NCBI RefSeq assembly: GCF_027579695.1
Contig: NC_083577.1
Coordinates: 61,406,741-61,470,740 of the forward strand
Reading direction: 5' to 3'
From: Neoarius graeffei
Taxonomy: Eukaryota; Chordata; Actinopteri; Siluriformes; Ariidae
Length of the DNA: 64,000 nucleotides
A program made the position numbers and the translations under genes. Below are positions 11,069 through 23,341 of this stretch, in pieces (positions within the stretch are counted from its first letter, which is position 1; each line of letters opens with the position of its first letter). Under the pieces are notes generated by a model. It was not told the origin of the DNA and searched no databases. It worked only from the letters and a program-made list of their open reading frames with translations.

Positions 11069-14000
11069 TTATCGTCCCGACTTGGACTGTTCCTTTCTTT
11101 CCCTCACAGTTTCCCTGCTCCTGCCTTGTTCCCTACTCCCAGTCCTCACTCTTATTCTTTCCCGACTCCTGCTCCTTACTCTTTCCCTACTCCTACTTCT
11201 TTCTTTTCCAGCTCTACTTCGTTCAAAGCCATCACGCCGGTCTTTCATCCTCGCCTCATTTTCTTGTCGTCTATCCCGGCTCCGACTCCTTTCATTTTTA
11301 CCTCGATCATTACTCACACTTCTTTGTTTCACACTCCTTTCCTTCTCCCAACTGTTCTCCCTCCTTTTCCTTACTCTCTCTCTACTCAAACTCCTATTTC
11401 TCTCACTATCTCTGCTGGTTCGATCTTCACCCTTCTCTCTTTCACACCCTCTTCTCTCTTTGTCCTTATTCCTCCATTCCGTCTCTTTGCTCTCATTTGG
11501 CAGACTTTCTTTTCTATGCATCCAACTTCTTTCCTGTAGCCTGTCCTGCTCATCTGACTGTGCACGTGCATGTTTGTCTCGGCTGTGCTTAGAATCAGGA
11601 CCCTGACCACGATTTCTATTGCAAGGCTCCTTGTTTGTTCCTCTCGACCTTCCTTCATTCTTACCATCAGAACTGCTCTCACTGGATGAGTCCCTCCTCC
11701 TATTCTTTCCGCCCTTCTTCACTTTTCTAGCTTTGGGCCTTTCAGATTCAGACTCAGAGCTGCTACTACTGTCTGAGGTGCTGCTAGAGGAACCCGCAGT
11801 CGTCTTTTTCTTCTGTTTGCGTTTCTTCTTTTTCTCCTTTTTACTCTTCTTCTTGTCCTTTTTCTTTTCTAGCCGGTCAAGTTTTCTTTAAAAAAATAAA
11901 TAAATAAAAATTGTTTAAGGCATCGAGAGAATTCTATTTATAAGAAAATTAAACAGCTGAATGCAAAACCATATAAATGAACAATAAAATTTGAAAATGA
12001 TATGTTTTGCATCTCATTTTTTTAATTCACTATTTTAACAGCAGTGGAATAATTACAAATCCCAATTAATGTATTTATTTAGCTAGTCTATTATGCTGCA
12101 TACTCATCCACCGAACTGACACATACAACTGAAAGAATAATTTCATGCTTCAGATATATTTCCACAAAGCATATTTGGTTGCATAAATATATTTACACAC
12201 CTGAGGAGCTTCTGTTTTTGCTTCATGGTTAAAGATTTAAGGAACTCTACTTCAGGATCATCTTCCTCACTTGCCACAAATCCCTGTAATAGAAATACAG
12301 AAATTCATGACCTTAGCACTTACGCCACGGAGCTTAAACGTGCCCCCCCACACCCACTCCCACACTTAAAATTGTTCATCACATGAACATACATCAACAA
12401 GCAGCAACCTGAATGGGTATGTAAAGGCCAATAAACAGGAGCGCCACAAGTTCTATAAGCTGCAAAATAAGCAATGTTCCTGGTCCCCTGTGTTCCTATA
12501 ATTTCAGTAGTCAGTCTCATCAAGCCTGCTCTCTTGACTAAACTTGCTGTGACTAGAATCCCTGTGCCGCTGTGTGATAATTGGCCGTTTTGCTGCAATC
12601 ACTCCCTCTCTTCTCCTTGCTTGGGACCGGGCATGGATATCATTGGTTTCATTTGAGCCTGAGGGGGTCGGGGGACCTGGAGATTACCTGTGCTGGATCA
12701 CAAACAGTGGCGTTCCTCCCAAGGACACATTTCTTCAGCGCAAACCCACTGTTCCGCATCTCTGCCATTAACTCGGAGGGGTGCATCGACGGGCCTGTTT
12801 GCACAAAACACAACATCACAGTCCCATTGATGTGTGTGCATCCCTCTCAGAGGGGAGCTCAGCAGCAGCTTTGTTAACAGAAAGGGACACCAAATCAACT
12901 CACTCATCCCCTGACTGGGCAAATCACACTGTATTATTCTGCCAAAGCAGTGGTTAGAGCAAATCAGAATACACAATAATTGCAATTTTTCTGGCAGCTC
13001 AGGAGGAGGGCCAGTCTGAGAACTGTCATGCTGGACCCAGGAGGAGTAAACACATTACTGTACTGCTATACACTCTGATTACAGTCCTCAGCACACAACT
13101 ACTGCTTCCTGCACTGAGAGGCATTTGAGAGACTCTGGATCATGACTGTCCCAAGTAAAGCACTGGCAATGATCCTTGAGGCAAATTTTGCTGTGATGTC
13201 TAATTTATACTATGCATATGTGTGCCTTGCTGCTATAAGTCGAGTTTGCACAAACGCAACAAAACTCAACAGTAAGCATGCCATCCAGCCTTCTCAGCAT
13301 GGTGAACAGGAAAGGTATCTACCTTTAATAATGTATTCTAAGATGACAACACTGCCATCTTCAGGGTCAGAGAAATTCAGTACAAGGTATTTCACTCACA
13401 CAAGCATTTCAGGTAATAATGAATTTGTAACATTACAAACAACAGCAGATTAACAGCTGTCGGTCAGTTAATGATGCCTATCTGAAAGCATTTTTGAAAT
13501 GTAATAATTGAAAAGGTACATAAAATGCTATGTATTGAGGGGGAAATGTTTACCTGCTTCATCATTGGCTACAGAGCTGGCATTGATTCCAGACAGACCA
13601 AAGAGAGGACACTCCCTGTCCGTGTTCACATGACCCCACTTATGACATTTGATACACCGTACATTCCGCACCTACAGAACAAACATTCCAAATTCACTAA
13701 CTGCTCTATTTACAAACATCTATATGGATCTAAATTATAACAAAGTACAGGTACAGAGGTCAAAATAGAGAAAACAGTAAAATAAAATCGAACCTGGATC
13801 CCAAAAGGCTGATCTCTGATGTTCATATCATCTTTAGCGTACCTAAAGAGGAGGAAGTAAGAGCAGAGAATGACGACATGAGTATTAAGTCTTACTCATT
13901 TGAACACAGAGTAATAAAACATACTTTTCACGAGGAGCAACCTTCTGCCACTCAAACTTGTATTCAGATTCTCCTTCCTGTGAAGAAAATATAAAACATT

Positions 14001-17000
14001 ATGGTTAGGGGATATCATCAGTCATATGAATAACGTGAAAAATCGTGTAACGATCAAACTTATGATAAATTGCCGGACCGTCAGTACAATAACACTGACC
14101 AACTCAAGTGAACATTATTTGGTAAGATTTTTCTTAAAAATGTGCCATGACAATTTTGCTGGCATTTTGTGCATTTTAAAATGCCTTCAAGTTGTTTTAA
14201 AAAAAAAGTAAATTCTCACAAGTCTCAGAGAGTCGTATGGCAGAAGCGTCACATAATTTAAGCCTAAGAACAAAAGACTAAAAACGTGCCATGATTTAAC
14301 AGAGAAAAATATCCGATTGAGGATATTGAAGTTTTCTGCACAAACAAAATTAGGTAATGTTAAGTGAAGGAGTCTCGACTTCCTGGCTTTGTTACAGCCA
14401 GCAAGTTTTGCAGCACAGAAACGTCTCTGAGACAGAAGACTTTACATTTTGCAGTTTCTCAGTTATGTGACCAGCATTTTTTTTTTATTGTTAACTTCAA
14501 AAGAGAAAAATGAAGAGAGGTGCTGTTGAAGGAACAATTGTTTACAGCACAAGTGATAGGAAATAACTTGTTTGAACATTTCACAGCATAAAACGTAACA
14601 AGAGCAAAAAAAAAATTATGATGCGTCATCCATGAAGCACACACTACACCACCCTGTCAGTATTTATTTTCCTATAAGAACACAACTCCATCACATTTAC
14701 ATCAACCACTTTATCTAAAATATTTCAACATTTTTTAAAAATAAATTAGGACTTAAATACCTACTCAGTAGCATGACAACTTACCTCTTTGGTTTCCTCT
14801 TCAAAGATCAGAGAGAGATTTCATGAAAAGAGAAACAAAGACAGAGTAAGGTACAAAATTTTATAAAATCATGTTGCTTCATCTCAAGGATCAGAATTTA
14901 ATTACCTTTTGATACACCAGGAGGAGCTTCATACATAAAATTCAGGCCGTTTTTCACCCTGTCATCACCCATCAGCAGTCTAAAACACATCAGGCTGAAA
15001 TTATTAAGGTCATCACTACAGAAGACAAACACTGCCACCTTCAGGCAACATCAGGTATTTAATAAGGGAAGAGGAAACTGCAGTAGAGTTTATGCTCACA
15101 CTACGCCTGCTAAAATATACATTTTTTAATATAAATTACATTTTTTAATTAAATAAATAAAGAGAGAAAGGCTGGCTTTTTTTCATGGTATGTATTCCAT
15201 TCAGCTAGCATGATACTGAATTCGTCTTCAAAAAGTTCAACATCATGCTCGCTGAATGGAATTTATCCGATATACCACAAAAAAGCCAGCCAATATATTA
15301 TTGTTGTTGTTAATACATACACATTCCTTTTGTGTGTTCAACATGTCTTCCTCTTTCAAAATTCTCTCAAAATCTTCCATATTTAATGAAGTAAACCTGG
15401 CGGCCATATTTGTTTACAAATTGTTACAAATCGCTCTAGGGCGGAAGTTTTACGCTTCCAACATGTGACGTCATGTTGTCTTGACAACCATGCAACATCG
15501 TAACCATAAACCATATTCAACGCTCATTCTCCATTGGGTAGAGTGATGTAATATATGTAGGATAAGCGATATAATAATATTGCAGGCTACCGAACCAAAT
15601 GAACGAAACCCGCTAGAAGGGAATAGAATAGCTACATGTTTTTATTCCATCGAAAAAGTGTCCTGTATGTATAATATTAAAGAATCTCTGGTACTCAAAG
15701 GCAAATCCTTCTATAAACAATGTTACGGAAAGCTTAACAAAAAATTTTGCACAGGAAATCTATATTACTATAAAATGAATAAAAAAGGTCTACTTGATGA
15801 AGACAACAACAACAACTTTGTCACATATACACTGCAGCAGAGCAATTTTTTTTTTTTTTGCATATCCAAGCTTGTTAGAAAGCTGGGGTCAGAGCGTAGG
15901 GTAAGCCACGATGCAGTGCCACTGGAGCAGAGAGGGTTAAGGGCCTTGCTCAAGAGCCCAACAGTGGCAGCTTGGCAGATTGAATCCCCAACCTTCTGAG
16001 GAGTAAATCAGAGCCAGATGAAGTGGCCAGGAAACATTTAAATCCCACACATATCATACTGATGCCGAACACACTAGCATGTCAGTGGAAGTTCTCTCCC
16101 TAAATACCATGAAAGTTTGTACACTGTGGCAGTTAAACTTGTCCACCTGAGAGATTTTCACTCTCATAAAATCAACCATTTTGAAACATGCAGTTGTGTG
16201 CCCATTAATAACAAAATTCAGCTCTTGACTAACCTGTTGTTGTAGGTCTCCTGCTCCTTCACATAAGTCTGCATCAGCTCCTCCTGCTTCTTCTTCTCGA
16301 AGGTTATTTTCTGTTCTGCCATCCATACCTAAAAAACACATTATTCTCATTATTGCATAGCAAAGAAAAAAGAAACTTACAAATTGTTGACTGCCCCCAA
16401 ATGTAGTCGATAGGGCTGTGCGATGTCCCCTTAATTGGCATCGACGATGTTTACAGTGCAAACATCGTGATGGACGATCATATGGGGGGGGGGGGGGGGG
16501 GGGTTAAATACCACATTATAAAATTTATTATTATTATTATAAGTATTAGATACTCATCCGAGGCTTTGGCACGTAAAGAAAAAAAAAATCCCATTGCGCT
16601 GAGAATTGTGATATATACTATATCCCATAGCCTACTATCTCTTTAAATTTAGGCTACCTAATTTTCTATGTTTGATCTTCACGCCACAAAATCTGAGTTG
16701 ATGGAAGAGATGGTGACAGAGATCGTTCCGTCGCTGTCAGGTGCTACAACACCCGGTCCGTCACATGATGAAGGGGAGGAACCAGGTGACTGCGCCGCGG
16801 CAGTGCCTAAGAAAAAGAGAGGGTCTTTGGGCAGCCTTCTTGGGAAGAGAGCAGCAGCCAGAGCATCCACGCTTACTGATGAAGAAAAGTCTGAGGCAGA
16901 AATGACCATGTACCTGCAGGAAATTGTCATTGATGGGGGGAGGACCCACTGATGTGGTGGAAAAGGAACGAGAAAAGACTTCCATTAATGGCAAGATTAG

Positions 17001-20000
17001 CACATAAATATTTGTGCATATGCGCCACCAGTACTCCATCAGAACGAGTGTTCAGCACCGCGGGTAGTATAGTTACCCCAATCCGCAGCTCATTAAAACC
17101 AGACAAAGTAAACATGCTAGTATTTTTAGCCAGAAACCTCGACATTTAAACATGGTGACCATTGCACTGTTAACCCATTAGGTTGAATTGCTTCAGACTG
17201 CCTGCGTTTTCTTGATTTTGATTTTTATTATTACTATTATTGTTATTTATTTACTTGTTCTTGTATTAACACAGGCTCTCTCGTTTTTTTTTAATCACTG
17301 TTCTTTGCTCACTGAGTCGACTTCATGAATATTTGGTAGTTTTAATTTCACTGTAAAAAGTTAATGCCCGGCGACGTTAAACTTTGTGAGCGCATTTCGT
17401 GCTGCGCACGTTCCGGTTCTCTTCGTCTTGATCGTTCATCTTTAAATAATTATATGTTTACAAAATCATGTTCATGACTATTTATTTTGTAGCATTTTTA
17501 CAATAAAAAGTTAATGCCTAAGCCTGGTTAATGCCTAATGCCTAAATTAAATTGTGTAGGCTACCGTTAAGCGCATGCTTGTGCGTTCCTGTTAGACTTG
17601 ATTTGTTGTTCAGCCTACTGTATCTTTTCACGAATACCGGTTCACAGAATCACCTTCATTCTTCCATTTGGTTTGACATTATGGCTTAGAGTGGACCATT
17701 TTGTGTCTGAAAGTAGGCCTATTTACCAGATTAAAAAGTTATTTGACTTCTGCCGAAGTCTGCGCTTCACTGCCGTTTGATAAGGTGCAATGTTTCCCGA
17801 CTGAAGTCGTTAATAGTGGCTATTTGTTTGAACATGACAAATTTTACATTAAAAGTATAGTGTAGGCTAAAAAATGAAGTCGTCAAAATTTATTATTAGT
17901 AGCATACTGTATTTGTGTAACCACATGTTACAGTATGTTCACTAGCACGTCCCTGCACCATAGCCTACATGAACAAGCGGTAATAGGATATTACTTTATA
18001 ATGACATATAATTATGTATTTATATATGTTATATAATATATTTATATATTAAACAAAACTAACTAACTAAACTAACAAAAAAACTAACTTTTTAGGTTAA
18101 ATAGGCCCAGATGATATATGCATGTTTATGACAGGAGGGGGCGTGGTATCACGATGGTGGCTCTCCATCGTGATGGATGACCACCATCGTCGATGGACGA
18201 TGGCATCGTCGATGGACGATGGCATCGTCGATGGACGATGGCATCGTCTATCAGCACAGCCCTAGTAGTCGACCTACTACTCATGTATGCTCAGTGTCTG
18301 AAGTTTGGAGTTTGATTCTTTGCTATCTGATTCTTTAACTTTACACTGTCGCTACTCAACACTACACACCTAAATCATCACTGGATTGTGATGATTTAGG
18401 TGTGTAGTGTTGAGTAGCGACAGTGTAAATATCCAGTCTGCATGCTCAGAAAACAAAAGTACATCATTGTACCTTTCGGGGTACAACGGCTTGTCACTGG
18501 GGCAGTATCCTCCAAGGTACTTATTTGTACCATTTCTATACTGATTGGGAACCTTTTTGACCATAAAAAAAAAAACAGATAGTTACCATGAAGTCCAATA
18601 ATGAGCTCTAAGGAGTACATTAGTTTAGACTGTACCTTGGGGGACAGAAATGGACTCCTACTGTACCGCTGTTTCTGACAGCGTGGGGGAGCTCGTCCCC
18701 GCCATCGGCTCAGATTCCTGTTCTTGACTAACAGGAGTGGAAACCAGTGTGGTCTTCTGTTGTAGCTCATCTGGCTCAAGGTTTGACATGTAGCATATTC
18801 CGAGATGCTTTTCTGTTCACCACGGTTGTAAACAGTGTTTATCAGAGTTTGACCTGTCAGGTCAAAACAGTCCGTCCATTCCCCTCGACCCTTGCTCATA
18901 AACAAGAAGTTTCTGCCTACAGACCTGAAGCTCACACCATTTGCCACACTATTCCATGTAAACTCTAGAGACTGTCGTGCGAGGAAAAATCCAGGTGATC
19001 GGCAATTTCTGAAATACTCCAACCCACCTGTCTGGCACCAATAACCATGCCACACTCAGTGTCACCGAGATCAGATTTTCCCTCTTTCTGGTGTTTGATG
19101 TGAAGATTCACTGAAGCTCTTGACCTACAAGATTGCATGCATTGTGCTGCTGCCACATGACAGGCTGATTGGATAACTGCATAGCTCAATGCTCTAAAGA
19201 CAGTGGAGGTGATTCTAGACTTCAGGAGGAGCTCTGCCACACCCTCCCCCATCACCCTGTTTGACTCCCCAGTAACCTCTGTGGAGTATTTCTGCTTCCT
19301 GGGCACTACAATCACTCAGGACCTCAAGCGGGAGATGAATACCTGCTCTCTCACCAAGAAAACACAGCAGAGGATGGTTCTTCCTGTGACAGTTGAAGTT
19401 TGAGCTGCCAAAGACAATGATGGTGCACTTTTACACCACCATCAAGTTCATCTTCACCTCCTCCATCACCGTCTGGTACGCTGCTGCCACTGCCAGGGAC
19501 AAGGGCAGACTGCAGTGAATCATTCGCTCTGCTGAGAGGACGATTGGCCTTCCGTCTCTTCAGGACCTGTATGAGTCCAGGGCCCTGAGGAGGGCAGAAA
19601 GGATTACGGCCGACCCCTCTCACCCTGAACACAAACTTCTTGAAATCACTCCCCTCTGGTAGGAGATTGCGGTCCATTAGAACTACAGCCCTTATGCCAT
19701 AAGGTCAGCTTTTTCCCCACTGCAGCTGGCCTCATCAGTAAGGTCAGAGACACCCACTGACTCAAACCTCACACTTTCAATCTGTGACATTAATGCACTT
19801 CGTCTCTGAACTGCAATTTTGCACATTTCAAGGTCATGTCATGCATCTTCATTCTGTGAACCTTTATTGCACATTCCGGGGCACACTGTACAGCTTGGCT
19901 ATTTATTTATCTATCCCATTTCTCTTCTCACACATTCATGCAATGACTCTTCATCATCATGTGATCTGTTTTTGCACATTACAGGACATACTGTACAGCT

Positions 20001-23000
20001 TGGACTTCAAAACAACCCATGCACATACCCCTTAAGTGTGGTTACTTTTCAAAATTTTTATATTTTAGATTCTTATTATTTTTTATTCTATTTTTTATAT
20101 AACTAATTTTGCCTTTTTTATGCTTTTATCTCAACTCAATCAATCAAGCAATCAAGTTTTATTTATATAGCCCTTTACAATAACCAAAAGGTACCCAAAG
20201 TGCTTTACATCAAAGCCATAAAACAGAACACCAAAATACATAAAAACACAGGTTTTGACTGCGGAAGGTGCCACTGTACTGCAGATTACCAAAAGCCTTT
20301 CAGAAGTACATGAAATAAAAACAGACGAAACGAAGCACCCCTCAAAAACAAGACTCCCCTAGTCAGGATTGTATGCCAATCTAAAAAAGTAGGTCTTCAA
20401 CTTTGATTTAAAAAGGCCGGGATCAATAGTGGTGCGAATGTCGGGGGGCAGATTGTTCCACAGTCTGGGAGCAGCGACAGCAAAAGAACGATCACCCCAC
20501 TGTTTATATCTCGACCTTGGAACTTCTAACAGAAGCTGACCCGAAGAACACAGGGCCCTACCATGATCACGAATAGTTAAAATCTCAGACAGGTAAGAGG
20601 GAGCCAGGCCATTGATGGCATTAAAAACAAACAACAGAAGCTTAAAATCAATTCTAAAACGGACTGGAAGCCAATGGAGTGACGACAACACAGGAGTAAT
20701 GTGTTCACGTCTAGACGTGCTTGTTAAAAATCGGGCCGCAGCGTTCTGTACAAGTTGAAGACGTAAAATTGAAGACTGGCTGAGGCCAACATACAGGGCA
20801 TTACAATAGTCCAGTCTCGAACTGATAAATGCATGAATTGCCTTCTCGAGATGCTGCCAACTAAGAAATGGCTTCGCTTTGGCCAACAGACGAAGTTGAA
20901 AAGAGCTCGTTCTAACAACAGAACTAATCTGTTTATCAAATTTAAGCCCACTGTCAAACGTTACCCCAAGATTTTGTACAACCCCGATTCCAAAAAAGTT
21001 GGGACAAAGTACAAATTGTAAATAAAAACAGAATGCAATAATTTACAAATCTCAAAAACTGATATTGTATTTACAATAGAACATAGACAACATATCAAAT
21101 GTCAAAAGTGAGACACTTTGAAATTTCATGCCAAATACTGGCTCATTTGAAATTTCATGACAGCAACACATCTCAAAAAAGTTGGGATAGGGGCAATAAG
21201 AGGCTGGAAAAGTTAAAAGGTACAAAAAAGGAACAGCTGGAGGACCAAATTGCAACTGATTAGGTCAATTGGCAATAGGTCATTAACATGACTGGGTATA
21301 AAAAGAGCATCTTGGAGTGGCAGCAGCTCTCAGAAGTAAAGCGGATCACCAATCCCCCTAATTCTGTGCCGACAAATAGTGGAGCAATATCAGAAAGGAG
21401 TTCGACAGTGTAAAATTGCAAAGAGTTTGAACATATCATCATCTACAGTGCATAATATCATCAAAAGATTCAGAGAATCTGGAAGAATCTCTGTGCATAA
21501 GGGTCAAGGCCGGAAAAACCATACTGGGTGCCCGTGATCTTCGGGTCCTTAGATGGCACTGCATCACATACAGGCATGCTTCTGTATTGGAAATCACAAA
21601 ATGGGCTCAGGAATATTTCCAGAGAACATTATCTGTGAACACAATTCACCGTGCCATCCGCCGTTGCCAGCTAAAACTCTATAGTTCAAAGAAGAAGCCG
21701 TATCTAAACATGATCCAGAAGCGCAGACGTCTTCTCTGGGCCAAGGCTCATTTAAAATGGACTGTGGCAAAGTGGAAAACTGTTCTGTGGTCAGACGAAT
21801 CAAAATTTGAAGTTCTTTATGGAAATCAGGGACGCCGTGTCATTCGGACTAAAGAGGAGAAGGACGACCCAAGTTGTTATCAGCGCTCAGTTCAGAAGCC
21901 TGCATCTCTGATGGTATGGGGTTGCATTAGTGCGTGTGGCATGGGCAGCTTACACATCTGGAAAGACACCATCAATGCTGAAAGGTATATCCAGGTTCTA
22001 GAGCAACATATGCTCCCATCCAGACGACGTCTCTTTCAGGGAAGACCTTGCATTTTCCAACATACCACATACTGCATCAATTACAGCATCATGGCTGTGT
22101 AGAAGAAGGGTCCAGGTACTGAACTGGCCAGCCTGCAGTCCAGATCTTTCACCCATAGAAAACATTTGGCGCATCATAAAACGGAAGATACGACAAAAAA
22201 GACCTAAGACAGTTGAGCAACTAGAATCCTACATTAGACAAGAATGGGTTAACATTCCTATCCCTAAACTTGAGCAACTTGTCTCCTCAGTCCCCAGACG
22301 TTTACAGACTGTTGTAAAGAGAAAAGGGGATGTCTCACAGTGGTAAACATGGCCTTGTCTCAACTTTTTTGAGATGTTGTTGTCATGAAATTTAAGTCAC
22401 CTAATTTTTCTCTTTAAATGATACATCTCAGTTTAAACATTTGATGTCATCTATGTTCTATTCTGAATAAAATATGGAATTTTGAAACTTCCACATCATT
22501 GCATTCCGTTTTTATTTACAATTTGTACTTTGTCCCAACTTTTTTGGAAACAGGGTTGTTTAAAAAAAGGGGGCCAGAGTACCAAAATTTGTTGTAAAAA
22601 CATTTGACGTGGGTGACGTGCCAAATAAAATATTCTGTTTTGCTGTCGTTCAAATGCAAAAAGTTCCGTGCCAGCCACTGCTTTACATCAGTAATACAAT
22701 CCAGTAATTTAGTAAGCGCCATATTTTCATTGGGTCTCATGGGCAAATATATCTGCAAATCATCAGCATAAAAATGAAAAGTCAGATTGTGTTTTTTATA
22801 ATTGATAAAAATTACAACTGTTCAACCACCAAAGCAAACTTCTTGTATGTGAGAACAGACTTGGCAATAAACTCGGTTCTGATTCTGATTCTAAATGACT
22901 AAACATTATTTTAAACGCTAATATTACCTTCACCATATTGGTCTTTCTGATTCCATCGTAACTGAAAAATGAACTAATTATATTGGTAATGAGCTGTATT

Positions 23001-23341
23001 AAATAACTTCAGCTCGAAGTGACGGTTAAGTCGCTCAAAATAAAAAAATCGGTAACTTAATTCAAAATGTATAATTAACCCAAGCTAAGCTGCCAAACTA
23101 GGTTAATATCTGAGGAAATGTCAGAGTTATTAAACGCTGAGACGTCTATGAAACACATCGGTACCATGCTAATAAGTCAAGCTAGCTTTAGCAACCCCTC
23201 TCTAGCTAACTAGCTAATTTAGCTAGCTAACTAGTTTGCCTCAAAAATTTTTAACTGAACTTTAGTTACCTTCTTTATGTTGGATTTTGACGCTGGGTGA
23301 AAATCCTTCTTGCACATAAAATTAGCAAACGACTTCCCCAT
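11069..23341 (-). CDS. cir1: CIR1, co-repressor interacting with RBPJ, ten coding exons
   Basis: Exons in transcript order: 23341-23270, 16328-16234, 14979-14906, 14798-14785, 13977-13925, 13842-13794, 13671-13554, 12794-12688, 12283-12201 and 11885-11069. All junctions are GT-AG and in phase, giving 493 aa. The N-terminus [16 protein letters not shown] and the VWMAEQK...KKKQEELM stretch (residues 25-55) form the Cir_N domain. A CX2CX4HX6C zinc knuckle lies at 125-140 ([16 protein letters not shown]). The PSMHPSEL...[10 protein letters not shown] segment (160-179) and the [16 protein letters not shown] helix near residue 220 match the family. The long last exon is a Lys/Ser/Arg-rich RS-like tail. 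CIR1 links RBPJ (CBF1) to SAP30/HDAC in Notch target repression and touches splicing factors (known family role). Human CIR1 is about 450 aa, so the tail is slightly longer here. The gene is head to head with scrn3. Confidence 0.96.
14785..14798 (-). other. cir1: 14-nt microexon of cir1
   Basis: The preceding exon ends with one base of a codon and the next begins in phase 0, so 14 nt (2+12) are needed. These encode the residual Glu then Glu-Thr-Lys-Glu. The acceptor follows TCTCTCTCTGATCTTTGAAG and the donor is a perfect GTAAGT. No other AG in the preceding 50 bases gives the right phase. It corresponds to the acidic linker between the PPG segment and the EYKFEWQK block of CIR1. Confidence 0.8.
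15170..15680. mobile_element. HP-A repeat, copy 1 (hairpin element)
   Basis: The copy starts with an imperfect hairpin at 15170-15291, with arms of about 55 nt (GGCTGGC ... GCCAGCC). A body of about 390 bp follows, ending near TCGAAAAAGTGTCCTG. Other copies are at 46569 and 52842. On the minus strand the body holds an ATG at 15407 followed by a frame beginning [19 protein letters not shown]. In the third codon block the motif (F/L)xxILKExDxLNT resembles the N-terminal segment of DUF3504/Crypton-type recombinase-associated proteins. That match is from memory and tentative. Lies in cir1 intron 2. Confidence 0.7.
15870..16015. repeat. degenerate SINE-tail-like repeat
   Basis: GGGTTAAGGGCCTTGCTCA and CAACAGTGGCAGCTTGGCAG are typical of a common fish SINE tail. 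The tRNA head is not visible. Confidence 0.5.
16411..18264 (+). mobile_element. hAT element, internally deleted
   Basis: The terminal inverted repeats begin TAGGGCTGTGC on both ends, and the 8-bp duplication GTAGTCGA (16403-16410 and 18265-18272) is perfect, as hAT transposases make. Near the 3-prime end, CATCGTCGATGGACGATGG is repeated in tandem (18186-18250), probably as transposase-binding subterminal repeats. The copy keeps only the C-terminal part of the transposase. A G run lies at 16486-16503. Inserted in cir1 intron 1. Confidence 0.88.
16668..17149 (+). pseudogene. hAT transposase remnant with C-terminal dimerisation domain
   Basis: The first part (to about 16948) contains [15 protein letters not shown] and an acidic segment ending in DGG. 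One frame away, from about 16940, the text reads [20 protein letters not shown] and then the signature [13 protein letters not shown] and LVFLARNL, the hAT dimerisation domain of ZBED-like transposases. A single-base shift in the GGGGGG run at 16934-16940 separates the two frames. The BED finger and most of the catalytic domain are absent. Confidence 0.85.
18340..18429. repeat. 42-bp perfect palindrome with 6-nt loop
   Basis: Arms 18340-18381 and 18388-18429 are exact reverse complements around the loop TGGATT. The left arm begins TTTACACTGTCGCTACTC. It sits just after the hAT element and before MITE-like sequence with GGTAC motifs (18470-18690). Origin is unknown. Confidence 0.9.
18695..19190. 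mobile_element. TIR-type interspersed repeat, fragment
   Basis: Matches the fish repeat whose ends read CACTTTATTAGGAACACC. The body phrases here, CCAGTGTGGTCTTCTG, GATGCTTTTCTGTTCACCAC and CTCTAGAGACTGTCGTG, recur in opposite orientation at 34290-34690. No coding capacity was recognised. I cannot assign a superfamily. Confidence 0.6.
20979..22558 (+). mobile_element. Tc1/mariner element, copy 1
   Basis: Terminal inverted repeats of about 62 bp start CAACCCCGATTCCAAAAAAG on the left. The right end reads CAACCCTGTTTCCAAAAAAG on the opposite strand. The expected TA is present on the left only. 1580 bp, with a transposase remnant inside. The second copy at 47623 shows the original start region. 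Confidence 0.88.
21340..22346 (+). pseudogene. Tc1-like DDE transposase, decayed
   Basis: The helix-turn-helix part ([19 protein letters not shown]) is followed by [18 protein letters not shown], the first catalytic Asp in [10 protein letters not shown] and [15 protein letters not shown]. The third catalytic block is [20 protein letters not shown]. The start codon region is lost (the other copy has [13 protein letters not shown]), and a frameshift lies near 21522. The second Asp block (normally FQQDNAKPH) has become [10 protein letters not shown]. Confidence 0.85.

Larger units (their letters stand above)
20136..22793 (-). mobile_element. L2-type LINE, 5-prime truncated, split by Tc1
   Basis: The 3-prime tail is at 20136 (a GATTGATTGATT-type end on the minus strand). 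The RT C-terminus at 20886-20359 reads [43 protein letters not shown] and [12 protein letters not shown]. The upstream part at about 22790-22560 carries the catalytic motif [12 protein letters not shown] Tc1 copy (20979-22558) sits between them. The RT fingers and the endonuclease are missing. Confidence 0.8.
19196..22892 (+). mobile_element. LINE 3-prime end (CR1/L2/Rex-like), interrupted
   Basis: 19196-20130 reads as a decayed reverse-transcriptase C-terminus on the plus strand. Recognisable pieces are [37 protein letters not shown] and [15 protein letters not shown], separated by frameshifts and stops. Its 3-prime tail, CTTGTATGTGAGAACAGAC followed by a GATTCT repeat, reappears at 22840-22892. 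The minus-strand LINE and Tc1 at 20136-22793 therefore inserted into it. Lies in cir1 intron 1. Confidence 0.7.

Noticed and set aside
11042-11606. Plus-strand Ser/Leu/Phe-rich frames
   Set aside because: Antisense shadow of the RS-rich last exon of cir1.
12320-12985. Short frames in cir1 introns 7 and 8
   Set aside because: They overlap the true exons 12794-12688 and 12283-12201 in other frames or run through introns without splice signals.
18186-18250. Tandem 19-bp units resembling a CRISPR array
   Set aside because: The units are contiguous with no spacers and lie at the end of a hAT element. The genome is a vertebrate one.
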